Shown here: piece by piece, positions 36,653 through 45,390 of the stretch
Layout: each line of letters opens with the position of its first letter
Numbering within the stretch: position 1 is the first letter of the stretch
Source: Trichothermofontia sichuanensis B231
GTDB taxonomy: Bacteria; Cyanobacteriota; Cyanobacteriia; B231
Assembly: GCF_026240635.1 (NCBI RefSeq)
Contig: NZ_CP110848.1
Span: 2,110,501-2,174,500 of the forward strand
Direction: 5' to 3'
DNA: 64,000 nt
Notes under the pieces: model-generated
Databases searched by the model: none
What the model saw: the letters and a program-made list of their open reading frames with translations, nothing else
What the model was told of the DNA's origin: nothing
Translations under genes and position numbers: made by a program

Positions 36653-36778
36653 CCAGACAAAGGCTGATACCAATAGGCCCGCTCATGAATCTGTGGCTCA
36701 AACCCCATCAATGATCTCACACTGAGATCCTCCTGCCTATTCTTCGAGATGTCCACATAACCCTCTCGGATAACTCGC

Positions 36779-37918
36779 TCAGCATGGCTTGATCGTGGCC
36801 ATGACTTCGCCAGTTTGGCTGGTGTCGTAGCCCCCTAGGGCTGCCAATTGGGACAGAAGCCGGCGATGGCCCAAGGTACTCAAGAGCTGCTGGACTGCCG
36901 GTTCCTCTAAATAGGGTTTGAGGACAACCATATCGTAACGGGCACGAGCTAGGGGAATAAATCCTAACCCAAAGGCTTGGGCCACGGAAGCCGCACTGAC
37001 GCCGGCTGTCGCTTTTCCGGTTGCGATCGCCTGGGCCACGTCTAAATGCCCGTACACGATCTGGTCAAATCCTTGCACTACCTGGAACGGAATCTGAGCC
37101 TCCTCAAGCGATCGCTCCAATAATTGCCGACTTCCCGCCCCCACCTCTCGGTTCACGATCGTCACACCGGGCCGCGTCAAATCCGCGATCGTGGCCAACT
37201 GGCTGGGATTATCAGGATGAATCAGGAAGCCTTCCTCCCAACTGCCTAAATTGATCAGGACAGCAGCCGTTTCCTGCACCGTCGCTTGGACAAAGGGCAC
37301 ATTATACTCTTGCGTAATCGGATCATAGAGGTGCATCCCGGCCATGTGGACCTCCCCACGCCAGAGGCGATCGAGAGCGCTCAGGCTGTTGTCAAAGGTC
37401 CAGTGAACCCGCAGGTTGGGATGCCACCGTTCGGTTGCTCGTGCCCAGAGGGAAAGGGCTGGGGTACAACCGGCCAAAACGACCGTATGCTCCAGTTTTT
37501 CCGGATCATCCAGTAACTTGACCGGTAGGGTTGGGGCGTCAGCCGTATAAACCGCTTCGCCATCCGCTGGAATCATTTCCCACCGAAAGGCATTCTGACC
37601 AATTAAAGGATGGGCAATCCAGCGTCCGCCAACGCGAGCCAGGTTTAAGCGTAGCGGGGTATTTTTGGGAAAATCTTGCGTCGGGACAGCTTCCAGTGCG
37701 GGTGTCTCTTGTTCGAGCCAAAACAAATCTTCGACCTGACAACCCAATGCTTTGGCTAACCGGAGGGCAACAGTTGTAGATGGCGCATACTGCCCTGCCT
37801 CGACCCCACTAATCGTCTGGCGAGAAACCCCCGCGATCGCGGCTAAATCCTGTTGACTCATCCCCAGCCGCAGTCGAATTTGTTTCAGGTTATTGCCAAG
37901 ATTACGCTCTTGCTTCAT
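36779..37918 (-). CDS. XRE-type regulator with a periplasmic-binding-like (molybdate-type) effector domain
   Basis: A 379-residue protein. The N-terminal HTH has L-R-L-G-M-S-Q-Q-D-L-A and G-V-S-R-Q-T-I-S. A linker leads to a PBP_like domain (about residues 95-360) with S-L-W-A-R-A-T-E-R and M-A-G-M-H-L-Y. Such one-component regulators sense oxyanions, by analogy with ModA. It lies 13 bp behind modC, last in modA-modB-modC-regulator, and likely controls the set. The effector and the DNA site are inferred; a palindrome at 40580-40615 is a candidate. Confidence 0.85.
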   Translation of the reverse strand: MKQERNLGNNLKQIRLRLGMSQQDLAAIAGVSRQTISGVEAGQYAPSTTVALRLAKALGCQVEDLFWLEQETPALEAVPTQDFPKNTPLRLNLARVGGRWIAHPLIGQNAFRWEMIPADGEAVYTADAPTLPVKLLDDPEKLEHTVVLAGCTPALSLWARATERWHPNLRVHWTFDNSLSALDRLWRGEVHMAGMHLYDPITQEYNVPFVQATVQETAAVLINLGSWEEGFLIHPDNPSQLATIADLTRPGVTIVNREVGAGSRQLLERSLEEAQIPFQVVQGFDQIVYGHLDVAQAIATGKATAGVSAASVAQAFGLGFIPLARARYDMVVLKPYLEEPAVQQLLSTLGHRRLLSQLAALGGYDTSQTGEVMATIKPC

Positions 37919-37931
37919 TGAGGTTATTGAG

Positions 37932-39017
37932 TTATGACCGGAGCAAGAAAAGCCGGGACGGGTCCAAACTAACGAGCCAGGGTGTGGAACGGTCCTTTAG
38001 ACGCTGCCACTTTTCTTTGAAGACTTCGGCCTGAAGGTGATAATCATCCAAGTCAACGGGTGGCTCTCCTAGCTTAAGATAAATCGTCATGCGATGGGGA
38101 GTTTCACTGGTCCAGGCAACCCAAGCCGGTAGGGTGTTGGGCAATGTCCGGGACTGATCCAGGTTTTCTAAGAAAGTAATCTGGTGGGCACGAATGCCGA
38201 TGTGTGTGTGGTGGGGGGCAATCGGACCCGCCGTTTGCAGCGTGCAGTCCCAAGCCAAAGCGTGCAGGGTATGACGATCGAGCGGTTGAATCGGCGAGAC
38301 GTTCTTACACCCAGTAAGCTGGGCAACGGCGAGGGTACCGGGGCGATCGAAAATCGTTTGCTTATCTCCCGCCGCTGCAATTTTACCCTGATCTAGAACC
38401 AGTAACTTTTGACAAACTCGATAGGCTTCTTCTAGGTTATGGCTGACAAATAGGGTCAGTCCCTGGTAGTTGGCAAGGGTTTTGATCAGATGTTTTTCCA
38501 GTTCATGGCGCAAATGGGTATCTAATGCCGAAAAGGGTTCATCTAGTAACAATATATCCGGCTCCGGCGCTAACGCTCTTGCTAGAGCTACTCGTTGCTG
38601 TTGTCCACCGGATAGTTGCTGGGGATAGCGATCGCCTAGCCCACTAAGTTTGACCTGCTCAAGATGCTGCATTACTCGCTGGCTGATCACCGCCTTGGGT
38701 AATTTTTTCAACCCATAGGCAATATTTTCGGCCACCGTCAGGTGGGGGAAAAGGGCATAGTTTTGAAATAAAAACCCCACTTTACGATCGCGACTGGGTA
38801 CATTAATTCCCTGACGCGAGTCGTATAAAACGCGATCGTTGACGACGATCGTGCCCCTGGTGGGGGTTTCAATCCCCGCAATGCAACGCAGGGTCATACT
38901 TTTGCCCGAACCCGAACTACCTAGGATGCCCAGGGTTTCGCCTGCAAGACTAAAGCTAACGTCCAAGTCGTAATGGGGCAAGTGTTTTTGAATATCGACG
39001 ATCAGTTTCATGGTCAT
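37932..39017 (-). CDS. modC: Molybdate ABC transporter ATP-binding protein
   Basis: A 361-residue ATPase. Walker A is G-S-S-G-S-G-K-S near residue 38, the signature is L-S-G-G-Q-Q-Q-R, Walker B is L-L-L-D-E-P-F, and the switch His lies in V-S-H-N-L-E-E-A. The C-terminal part (residues 235-361) is a TOBE-like regulatory region. The start at 39017 (M-T-M-K-L) overlaps the modB end by 62 bp; an in-frame extension to 39125 is not used. It forms the transporter with ModA and ModB. Confidence 0.93.
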   Translation of the reverse strand: MTMKLIVDIQKHLPHYDLDVSFSLAGETLGILGSSGSGKSMTLRCIAGIETPTRGTIVVNDRVLYDSRQGINVPSRDRKVGFLFQNYALFPHLTVAENIAYGLKKLPKAVISQRVMQHLEQVKLSGLGDRYPQQLSGGQQQRVALARALAPEPDILLLDEPFSALDTHLRHELEKHLIKTLANYQGLTLFVSHNLEEAYRVCQKLLVLDQGKIAAAGDKQTIFDRPGTLAVAQLTGCKNVSPIQPLDRHTLHALAWDCTLQTAGPIAPHHTHIGIRAHQITFLENLDQSRTLPNTLPAWVAWTSETPHRMTIYLKLGEPPVDLDDYHLQAEVFKEKWQRLKDRSTPWLVSLDPSRLFLLRS

Positions 39018-39723
39018 GCTGGGTTGTGCGCGGGCGGTTCCGGGGGGATAATTGCCGTGGTGTTGGCGGCTGTTGACTGTGGGCGTGGTGCGCTTCGAGA
39101 TGCCTGACCCACCAGAGCAGCCCAAAGGCGATTGTCGTCATGATAATCACCATGAGGTTGGCCAGGGTATAACGCTGCATTTGCACGGCATCATAAATCG
39201 CCAGCGGTAGGGTTTGGGTGCGTCCGGGAATGCTACCTGCGACCATCAGCGTCGCGCCAAATTCACCTAAACCACGGGCCACACTGAGTCCAAGCCCCGC
39301 CAAAATCCCCCGATAAGCCATCGGCATCGTAATCCGCCGCAGCACCTCCCACTCGGTTGATCCCAAGGTGCGGGCCGCCGCCTCCAGTTCCGGGTTGACA
39401 TTGGCGATCGCCGCTCTGGCCGATTCCACCATCAGGGGCAGGGCCACCACTGTAGACGCGATCGCCCCAGCCTGCCAGGTAAACAATAAATCAATCCCGA
39501 ACCACTCCTTAATCGGACTCCCTCGACCCAGAACAAGTAACAGGAAATAGCCCACAACACTGGGCGGTAAGACTAAGGGTAGGTTGAGGACAGTAGACAC
39601 AAAAATCTGTCCTCGAAAGTGTTTTTTGGCCAGAAAAATCCCTAAACCCAGACCCAAACTAAAGATCAGTAAACTCGCCAGGGCAGTAACCTGAAGCGAT
39701 AAAATGGTCGGTTGCCAAATCAT
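38956..39723 (-). CDS. modB: Molybdate ABC transporter permease
   Basis: A 255-residue permease with about five membrane helices, beginning I-L-S-L-Q-V-T-A-L-A-S. The EAA loop is E-A-A-A-R-T-L-G-S-T-E-W, and the ModB-like G-L-G-E-F-G-A-T is present. Its last 35 residues are hydrophilic and overlap the modC reading frame by 62 bp, an unusual read-through tail. The start (39723) overlaps the modA stop. Confidence 0.92.
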   Translation of the reverse strand: MIWQPTILSLQVTALASLLIFSLGLGLGIFLAKKHFRGQIFVSTVLNLPLVLPPSVVGYFLLLVLGRGSPIKEWFGIDLLFTWQAGAIASTVVALPLMVESARAAIANVNPELEAAARTLGSTEWEVLRRITMPMAYRGILAGLGLSVARGLGEFGATLMVAGSIPGRTQTLPLAIYDAVQMQRYTLANLMVIIMTTIAFGLLWWVRHLEAHHAHSQQPPTPRQLSPRNRPRTTQHDHETDRRYSKTLAPLRLGR

Positions 39724-40544
39724 GAGATCGGTTCCTCCCCAGGTAGAATAAAGCCATACTTCCGCATTAAGGGTCTTCCCTGTTCACCATTAATAAAGGC
39801 AGCAAACTGTTTAGCCTCCTCCACATGGGCCGCACTTTTAGGGATCGCTAGCATTTGTTCTAAGGGTTTATGCAGTTCCTGTGGCACCAGGACCCATTTC
39901 CCCGGTTTCTCGACACTAATGGAAAGGGCCGCGATCGCCACATCGACATTACCCGTTTGTGCATACTGTTGGGTTTGCTTGATGTTTTCTCCCAGGATTA
40001 ACTTGGGTTGGATGGCCTCCCAAATTCCTGCCGACTGCAACGCTTCCCGTGCCGCCACCCCATAGGGCGCATGATCCGGATTAGCGATCGCCACCCGCTT
40101 GATTTCCGGCTTCATCAAGTCTTTGATGTCCCTGATCTCATGGGGACCCCCTTCCGGTTGCCACAGGGTCAGCCGCCCCACACCATACAGCACCTTCGTG
40201 TCGGCATAAACTAACCCTTTTTTGTCTAAATCCTCGACAAATTTCTTATTAGCCGCCGCAAACAAGTCCACCGGTGCCCCCCGCTCAATCTGCTGGGCCA
40301 GTTGCCCCGTCGAACCCATATTGAACGTGACCCGATGCCCTGTTTCCTGCTCCCACAACTTACCGATTTCTGGAAACACATAATTCAAATCAGCCGCCGC
40401 CGAAACCGTCAAAGTAATGGGCGCAGCCGTTGGCGTCGCAGGCACGTCAGATACCGTAGGCGACTGATTCATCCTGGACACGCCACATGCTGCCAACAGT
40501 CCCACTAACGCCAATACCCAAAACCAGCGTCGTTTTCTGATCAT
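39720..40544 (-). CDS. modA: Molybdate-binding lipoprotein
   Basis: A 274-residue protein. The start M-I-R-K-R-R-W-F-W-V is followed by the lipobox L-L-A-A-C-G, so it is a lipoprotein facing the periplasm. The ModA signature T-V-S-A-A-A-D-L-N and the G-S-T-G-Q-L-A-Q-Q ligand loop are present, as is A-P-V-D-L-F-A-A-A. The start ATG 40544 is preferred over an upstream one at 40640 because it precedes the signal peptide. An inverted repeat at 40580-40615 lies just upstream. It belongs to the modABC-regulator operon. Confidence 0.93.
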   Translation of the reverse strand: MIRKRRWFWVLALVGLLAACGVSRMNQSPTVSDVPATPTAAPITLTVSAAADLNYVFPEIGKLWEQETGHRVTFNMGSTGQLAQQIERGAPVDLFAAANKKFVEDLDKKGLVYADTKVLYGVGRLTLWQPEGGPHEIRDIKDLMKPEIKRVAIANPDHAPYGVAAREALQSAGIWEAIQPKLILGENIKQTQQYAQTGNVDVAIAALSISVEKPGKWVLVPQELHKPLEQMLAIPKSAAHVEEAKQFAAFINGEQGRPLMRKYGFILPGEEPIS

Positions 40545-40579
40545 TTCCTGACAAACCTTCCCCCGCGTTGATAGCTGAA

Positions 40580-40615
40580 TGCAAGTATGATTAACATCAT
40601 GCCAATATACTTGCA
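40580..40615. promoter_or_regulatory. Candidate operator: TGCAAGTAT/ATACTTGCA inverted repeat upstream of modA
   Basis: A perfect 9-bp inverted repeat (40580-40588, 40607-40615) with 18 bp between the arms. It ends 36 bp before the modA start, in the divergent region to mop. It is a plausible binding site for the XRE/PBP regulator of the operon; no binding is shown. Confidence 0.55.
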
Positions 40616-40747
40616 CATCGTTCTGTAGCTCAGGTATCAAAAGGATTCAACCGAGTCAGTTAGCTTGGGGGGGTAAACCTACTCAGGGAACTGAGCAAAG
40701 GAACCGGTAGGGTTGGCTAATTTGCACACAATGGAGGTTTTATCCCA

Positions 40748-40957
40748 ATGGAAGTGAGTGCACGTAATACGTTGAAAGGCAGCGTTAAAGCCTTAGTCAT
40801 GGGAGCGGTCAACGCCGAGGTAACCGTTGAAGTGGCTCCAGGCATCGAAGTTGTGGCTGTGATTACCAAATCCTCGGCGGAAAAGCTGGGGCTAGCTGAA
40901 GGCAAAGCCGTCTATGCCGTCGTGAAAGCGTCAGATGTCATGATTGCAGTGGATTAA
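40748..40957 (+). CDS. mop: Molybdopterin-binding-like protein (molbindin, Mop domain)
   Basis: A 69-residue single Mop domain starting M-E-V-S-A-R-N-T-L-K-G, with the family pattern V-M-G-A-V-N-A-E-V-T and A-V-I-T-K-S-S-A-E-K-L-G-L. Molbindins bind molybdate oxyanions and act as cytoplasmic stores. It is divergent from modA, and TGGAGG precedes the ATG with the right spacing. It is typical of the molybdate cluster. Confidence 0.92.
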   Translation: MEVSARNTLKGSVKALVMGAVNAEVTVEVAPGIEVVAVITKSSAEKLGLAEGKAVYAVVKASDVMIAVD

Positions 40958-41432
40958 ACACTAGTTGAATGCTGGTTTAGACGCTAGTTTTGAGGTTGTT
41001 AGAGACACAGGATTCAACACCTCCACCACTCTGTTACTTGCGATAGAACTCTCAATTGGTTAGTTTATTAATATAGCGTCGGTATCCTGCTCGAATAGGC
41101 TCCGTGCTCGCACCACAATTGTTCATGACAATTATTCGCGAACCCTTCAGGATTGTTTATACCAGTTATCTGAGGTGATTCTAACTATATTGAGATGAGG
41201 GCGTTTTAACTATCCTCAATGGCAAAGATTACATGACATCTTAGCTGTTGGGTATTGGAGCTGATGGCTCTGGCAGTTACTGTCAGGGCTTTTTTGTTGA
41301 GTATGCCTGTGTCGCTTGGGACTTTTCGCTAGGATGGGGAAATCTTCCGAACATACAATGGGGGTTTGATGGCTTGGATGGGTAGATTGGTTATAATCAG
41401 GTGTGGTCTGGAATGGCGGCAGGCAGGGGCCG
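40958..41432. other. Long gap between mop and the coiled-coil gene
   Basis: It contains the terminator-like hairpin above. The rest shows no coding frame and no known RNA. Confidence 0.5.
41267..41295 (+). terminator. Rho-independent terminator-like hairpin
   Basis: Arms GCTCTGGCAG and CTGTCAGGGC (two G-U pairs) with a TTA loop are followed by TTTTTT. It lies 310 bp downstream of mop and has no gene next to it, so it may end a long mop transcript or a small RNA. Confidence 0.6.
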
Positions 41433-41771
41433 ATGCAACAACTGGACAAGATAGAGGCGGATTTAGGTCAGTTGGTGGCCATGAGTGCTGAACTAGTACG
41501 GGCATCGCAGCAGCAAACCCGTAACCTGGAATTGCAAACGCAGCAAATCGGGCTACTGTCTGAGTCGATCACCGAGCTACGGTTGCTGACCGAAGCCCAG
41601 GGGCAACGCATGGAGCAAGGCTTTGAACGCATGGAGCAAGGCTTTGAACGCATGGACCGTCGCTTTGAGGATTTACTAGAGATCACGCGGATGCAGGGGC
41701 AGCAGATGCTAGCAGTCGTGCAGCAATTGGCCCAAGTGGTCGATCGCCTGGTGCCAGAGCGCGATCACTGA
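41433..41771 (+). CDS. Coiled-coil protein of unknown function
   Basis: A 112-residue protein beginning M-Q-Q-L-D-K-I-E. It is almost wholly alpha-helical with heptads, including two identical R-M-E-Q-G-F-E heptads encoded by a 21-bp tandem DNA repeat (around 41609-41650). It is basic/acidic mixed with no membrane segment. I do not recognise a family; it may be a small structural or adaptor protein. CAGGGGCCG lies upstream as a modest ribosome site. Confidence 0.55.
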   Translation: MQQLDKIEADLGQLVAMSAELVRASQQQTRNLELQTQQIGLLSESITELRLLTEAQGQRMEQGFERMEQGFERMDRRFEDLLEITRMQGQQMLAVVQQLAQVVDRLVPERDH

Positions 41772-41890
41772 AGATATCCCGTTACGATCGCCGATCAAGC
41801 GCACGTATGACCACTCCTATAGTGATTTAATAGCTCAACTCCGTTAACCCCAACCCTCCCAGAGCTAACCCGGCCAGAGACACCGCCGCT

Positions 41891-41997
41891 TATAGTCATT
41901 ACAATTTAGGTTGAAACAGCACCCTCACCCCCAACCTCTCTCCCAAAGCGGGAGAGGGGAGCCAAAAACTGTATTATTTTTATTTGGATTGACCATA
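41891..41997. repeat. Dispersed palindromic repeat, family A (inverted, diverged)
   Basis: The left side TATAGTCATTACAATTTAGG and the following GAAACAGC(A)CCCTCACC match the right end of family A in reverse. The other half has diverged beyond the GGGAGAGG stem. It supports the family being mobile or amplified. Confidence 0.65.
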
Positions 41998-42019
41998 GCT
42001 CTGATCCCAAGCATAAGAA

Positions 42020-42065
42020 GTAGATCATGGGGTAGTTGTATCGTAGATCATGGGGTAGTTGTATC
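42020..42065. repeat. 23-bp perfect tandem duplication
   Basis: GTAGATCATGGGGTAGTTGT(ATC) is present twice (42020-42042, 42043-42065) in non-coding DNA. Confidence 0.9.
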
Positions 42066-42225
42066 TAAGATGTGAGTTTTGTTATTCTAGAACCTATAGT
42101 AATCCCAGGTAATTTATGAACGTGGCATGGGCATTCTACCCACTCAGCCTAGCAGCCTATCGCCCAATCATTCATAAACCATTTAGGGTTGCTATAGACA
42201 ATGTTAGGACGAGAGGTATTTACTG

Positions 42226-42642
42226 ATGAAATCAGTTATTTTAGCTAATCTAGCTTCTACAAAAACGCTAATTTCTACAATACTAGTTTCTACAACAACT
42301 GCGCTAGGATTTTCGATGGCTCAAGCTCAGGTTTCAATTCGTGATCTCCAGAGGAATCCTGGCATTCCAATTTCAGGAGAAATCCGTAGTGTTGTTGGCA
42401 ATAAATTTATTTTGGATGACGGAACTGGACAAATCATTGTTGATGCTGGACCACGTTGGTATTATCAACTCAACTTAACTACTGGTGAGCGTGTGACTGT
42501 TCTTGGCAAGTATGACGGTCATGGTGATTTTGATGCTTACACAATCACTCGTCAGGGTGGTGAAGTCATTCCAATCCGTGAGGCGGGTGGACCTCCGCCT
42601 TGGGCAGGTGGTCGTGAACGCAGGCGTAGAGGGGGTTGGTGA
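42226..42642 (+). CDS. Exported OB-fold protein (BOF/YgiW-like)
   Basis: A 138-residue protein. A signal peptide is visible (M-K-S-V-I-L ... M-A-Q-A-Q, cut after residue 34). The mature part has a five-strand OB pattern with I-S-G-E-I-R-S-V-V-G, F-I-L-D-D-G-T-G-Q-I-I-V-D and V-T-V-L-G-K-Y. It ends in an Arg/Gly-rich tail. Related BOF proteins are periplasmic and of uncertain role. It is AT-richer than its neighbours. Confidence 0.7.
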   Translation: MKSVILANLASTKTLISTILVSTTTALGFSMAQAQVSIRDLQRNPGIPISGEIRSVVGNKFILDDGTGQIIVDAGPRWYYQLNLTTGERVTVLGKYDGHGDFDAYTITRQGGEVIPIREAGGPPPWAGGRERRRRGGW

Positions 42643-42709
42643 TTTATTTTGACAGGGTAGGAGGGCTGCGCTCCTACCCTAGACTTTCGTTCACAGTTTT
42701 AAATTTTCT

Positions 42710-42821
42710 GGCTCTTCTGGGATTTTGGGGTAAACAGTATCAGCAACTACAAATAAACGATCGGAAACGTTGAGTTTATGGTGGGGGCGCGTAGCGCCCC
42801 CACCATAAACTCAGGAGAGCC
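42710..42821 (+). mobile_element. MITE-like element, copy 2 (112 bp) with 8-bp target duplication
   Basis: It starts GGCTCTTCTG and ends CAGGAGAGCC. A near-perfect hairpin (42771-42813, 20-bp arms, TGAGTTTATGGTGGGGGCGC) is in its right half. It is flanked by AATTTTCT direct repeats at 42702-42709 and 42822-42829. It is inverted relative to the copy at 46762. Confidence 0.9.
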
Positions 42822-42844
42822 AATTTTCTGATCATGATTGCAGG

Positions 42845-44027
42845 CTATCTGGGTGAGTTGGGCCAGTTAACTTTACCATTAGACCACTCAGTAGCTGTGG
42901 TCAGTTGCGATTTAGGTTTACTGTCACAGTTGCCGGGGGGGCGTAGGCGATCAGGACGCAGGGGTGAGAGCAATTGATTCAGACTACGCAGTTGTTCAGC
43001 AGTGCCCATACAAATGAGCAAATCCCCAGCCTCTAAAATCGTCTCGGCGGTGGGTCCTGCAATTAAGGTGCCATCCCGTCGCCGGATGGCTAATACCAAG
43101 ACACCAGTCTGCGATCGCAGGCGAGCTTCCCGTAAGCTTTGGCCTAAACAGTTACAGGTAGTGGGTTCGAGCAGATATTCCTCCACATAGTAGGTGCGAT
43201 CGCTGCCTGTGAGAATGCCATCCACAAAATCCATGCCTGGGGGTGCAGGGCTGCTGCGGCCATCCGCCGTCCACCGGGCACGTAGGGCGAAATGACGGCA
43301 TCGGCCCCACCGCGCTGGAGTTTTTGGATACCTTCCTCCGTGTTGGCGCGGGCGATCGTGCGGATGCGGGGATTCAGGGTTTTGGCCGACAGCACAGTAT
43401 AAAGATTTTCCGCATCCGTGGGCAGGGCCGTCACCAGACAGATTGCCCGATCAATCCCTAATTTGAACAGAGAGGCATCCAGGATGGCATCCCCCTGGAT
43501 CGCAAAATAGCCACGTTGTTGGGCTAGATGATCGACGCTGGATCGGCATCCATCACGACAAAGGGAATTCCGTCCGCCGCAAACTCTAGGGCAACTTGCC
43601 GCCCAGTCCGGCCAAAGCCACACACAATATAGTGATGGGATAGCTGTTCCATAAATCGCCGTTGGCGTCGCTGACGGATCCCGTGCTGAAAATAGCCTTG
43701 AATGATGGCATCTGTAAAGCGGTTGGCGATACAGGCAATACACACAACGCCAGCCAGGATCAGGGCGATCGTAAAGACACGGCCTTTGTCACTGAGGGGA
43801 TAGGTCTCACCAAAGCCCACCGTCGCCAGGGTGATGACGGTCATGTACAGGGCGTCAAGCCAGCGCCAACCCGCAATGATCTGGTAACCCAGTGTTCCCC
43901 CTAGAATCAAGCCCAGTAGGGCCAGGGACCCCCCCAGCAAATCCCGACGGATTTTGCAGTAGCCCCATTCTAAGGGATCATAGGGGGGTGGCGATCGCTT
44001 GTGGCCCCGCTCCTCAATGGGATTCAC
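42845..44027 (-). pseudogene. Potassium channel/TrkA-N-TrkA-C protein with two frameshifts
   Basis: The N-terminal part has two membrane helices, a filter-like T-V-G-F-G-E-T-Y, then the NAD fold C-G-F-G-R-T-G-R near residue 130. The frame breaks near 43535 (D-A-D-P-A), continues in another frame with V-D-H-L-A-Q-Q-R-G through R-T-I-A-R-A-N-T-E, and breaks again near 43222. It ends with a TrkA-C domain (T-Y-Y-V-E-E-Y-L). It is a K+ channel with an RCK-type gate. Single-base indels suggest decay or sequencing error. A GTG at 44027 is the likely start, overlapping lgt. Confidence 0.8.
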
Positions 44028-44904
44028 GTTGTGGTGGCAGTTGATTATAGGACCAAGCCGAGTCAGCGATGGTGTCGGGCAGCGATCGTCGTCGGCCATA
44101 GAGCCACCAGAGTCCCAGTCCCCCCAGGACTATGCCCAACAGACTCACCACCTGGGCGATGCGCAGCGGCCCCAACATAAGGCTATCGGTCCGCAAGCCC
44201 TCGATCCAAAACCGACCTAAACTGTAGGCGAGCCAGTAAGTCAAAAATAAGGTGCCGGGTTTACAACGGGGTTGGGGTTGGCGCGAATCCCATAGAAAAA
44301 TCCCCATGAGTAATCCAAAAACACCTAGATTCCACAGCGACTCATACAAAAATGTGGGATGAAAATACTCAAAACTGCGATAGGCCAGGGGACGGTGATC
44401 GAGCGGGATATATAGCTTCCAGGGAAGGTCTGTTGGACGACCAAACGCTTCTGAGTTGAAAAAATTCCCCCACCGCCCGATCGCCTGCCCCAAAATCAAC
44501 GACGGTGCAATCAAGTCAGCAATCTGCCAGAAGGAAAGCTTGCGAATACGGCAAAACAGGATCGTCGCGATCGTTCCCCCCAAAATCGCCCCATGAATGG
44601 CAATCCCTCCCTTCCAAATCGCAAACGCTTGCAACGGCTCAGCTGCATATTCGCGCCACTGGAACAGCACGTAGTAGAGACGGGCCGCCGGGATCGCCCC
44701 TACTACCAACCATAAGGCCAGATCCGCGATCGCCTCCGGGTCCACCCGTCGCTGTTTGGCTAGCCATTGCGAGAGAGTCACACCAATCAACACCGCCGTG
44801 GCAATGAGCAGACCATACCAGCGCACGGCTAATGGCCCTAGTTCCACCAGAATCGGGCCAGGAGATTCAAACCGGAAGGCTAAAGGCAGGACAGACCACA
44901 GCAT
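44014..44904 (-). CDS. lgt: Prolipoprotein diacylglyceryl transferase
   Basis: About 296 residues with seven membrane helices. It contains R-W-Y-G-L-L-I, the signature [14 protein letters not shown] near residue 135 of the shorter product, and [11 protein letters not shown]. It transfers diacylglycerol from phosphatidylglycerol to lipoproteins, including ModA-type ones. The ATG 44904 ([10 protein letters not shown]) aligns with the family start; the frame is open to 44961. It overlaps the broken K+ channel gene. Confidence 0.94.
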   Translation of the reverse strand: MLWSVLPLAFRFESPGPILVELGPLAVRWYGLLIATAVLIGVTLSQWLAKQRRVDPEAIADLALWLVVGAIPAARLYYVLFQWREYAAEPLQAFAIWKGGIAIHGAILGGTIATILFCRIRKLSFWQIADLIAPSLILGQAIGRWGNFFNSEAFGRPTDLPWKLYIPLDHRPLAYRSFEYFHPTFLYESLWNLGVFGLLMGIFLWDSRQPQPRCKPGTLFLTYWLAYSLGRFWIEGLRTDSLMLGPLRIAQVVSLLGIVLGGLGLWWLYGRRRSLPDTIADSAWSYNQLPPQRESH

Positions 44905-45061
44905 AGGTTGGCTCAGACACAGCATAGACAGCCAGGTTGCCAGCGATCGCAAATTCAACACAGAATAGCCGCCGCGACTGGCGATCGCCCGCTCGGCTGC
45001 CTCGGTCCATTATCCCATAGCCCTAGCCCATCCCCTGCTAACCATCCCAAGACCGCATAAC

Positions 45062-45172
45062 CTATTCCCCCCAAATCTGGCAATATACGGTACGACGCCG
45101 GGGACCATCCAGATCCAAAAACAGCAAAGATTGGTAGGTTCCCAAGGCAAGCTGGCGATCGCGCACAGGAAT
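45062..45172 (-). pseudogene. YjbQ/UPF0047 C-terminal fragment cut by a repeat
   Basis: The reverse strand reads I-P-V-R-D-R-Q-L-A-L-G-T-Y-Q-S, then L-D-L-D-G-P-R-R-R, and ends G-E before TAG at 45062. This is the end of the YjbQ family, with its D-G-P-R motif. The frame enters the family B repeat at 45173, so the upstream two-thirds of the gene has been removed. Confidence 0.7.
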
Positions 45173-45173
45173 T

Positions 45174-45390
45174 ACAGCCTTTACCTAATTTACTCAGTAC
45201 ACCATTAAGGTTTGGATTGTGCTCCTACCGGCAGCCCTCATCCCCCACCCCCTTTTCCCCAAAAAGGCGAAGGGCACCCGGATTTGCCAGTCCCTCTTCC
45301 TCTCTGTCCTTAAAATACAAGGGTGAGGGCCGCACCAAGGGGGTACCCCCAGCCTACCCAGGTAAAGCTGTACTTTGCTGCTCTACAGTG
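45174..45390. repeat. Dispersed palindromic repeat, family B (about 217 bp)
   Basis: It starts ACAGCCTTTACCTAATTTAC, has CCCTCATCCCC in the middle and ends GGTAAAGCTGTACTTTG. It matches the copy at 53821-54043 in order and length. It truncates the yjbQ remnant. Confidence 0.8.

Larger units (their letters stand above)
41772..42225. other. Repeat-filled gap before the OB-fold gene
   Basis: It holds a family A repeat (41891-41997) and a 23-bp tandem duplication (42020-42065). No gene is evident. The promoter of the 42226 gene is presumably in 42070-42220. Confidence 0.6.

Noticed and set aside
38600-39125. modC start at 39125
   Set aside because: The extension lies inside modB in another frame and is not conserved-looking; M-T-M-K-L at 39017 is preferred.
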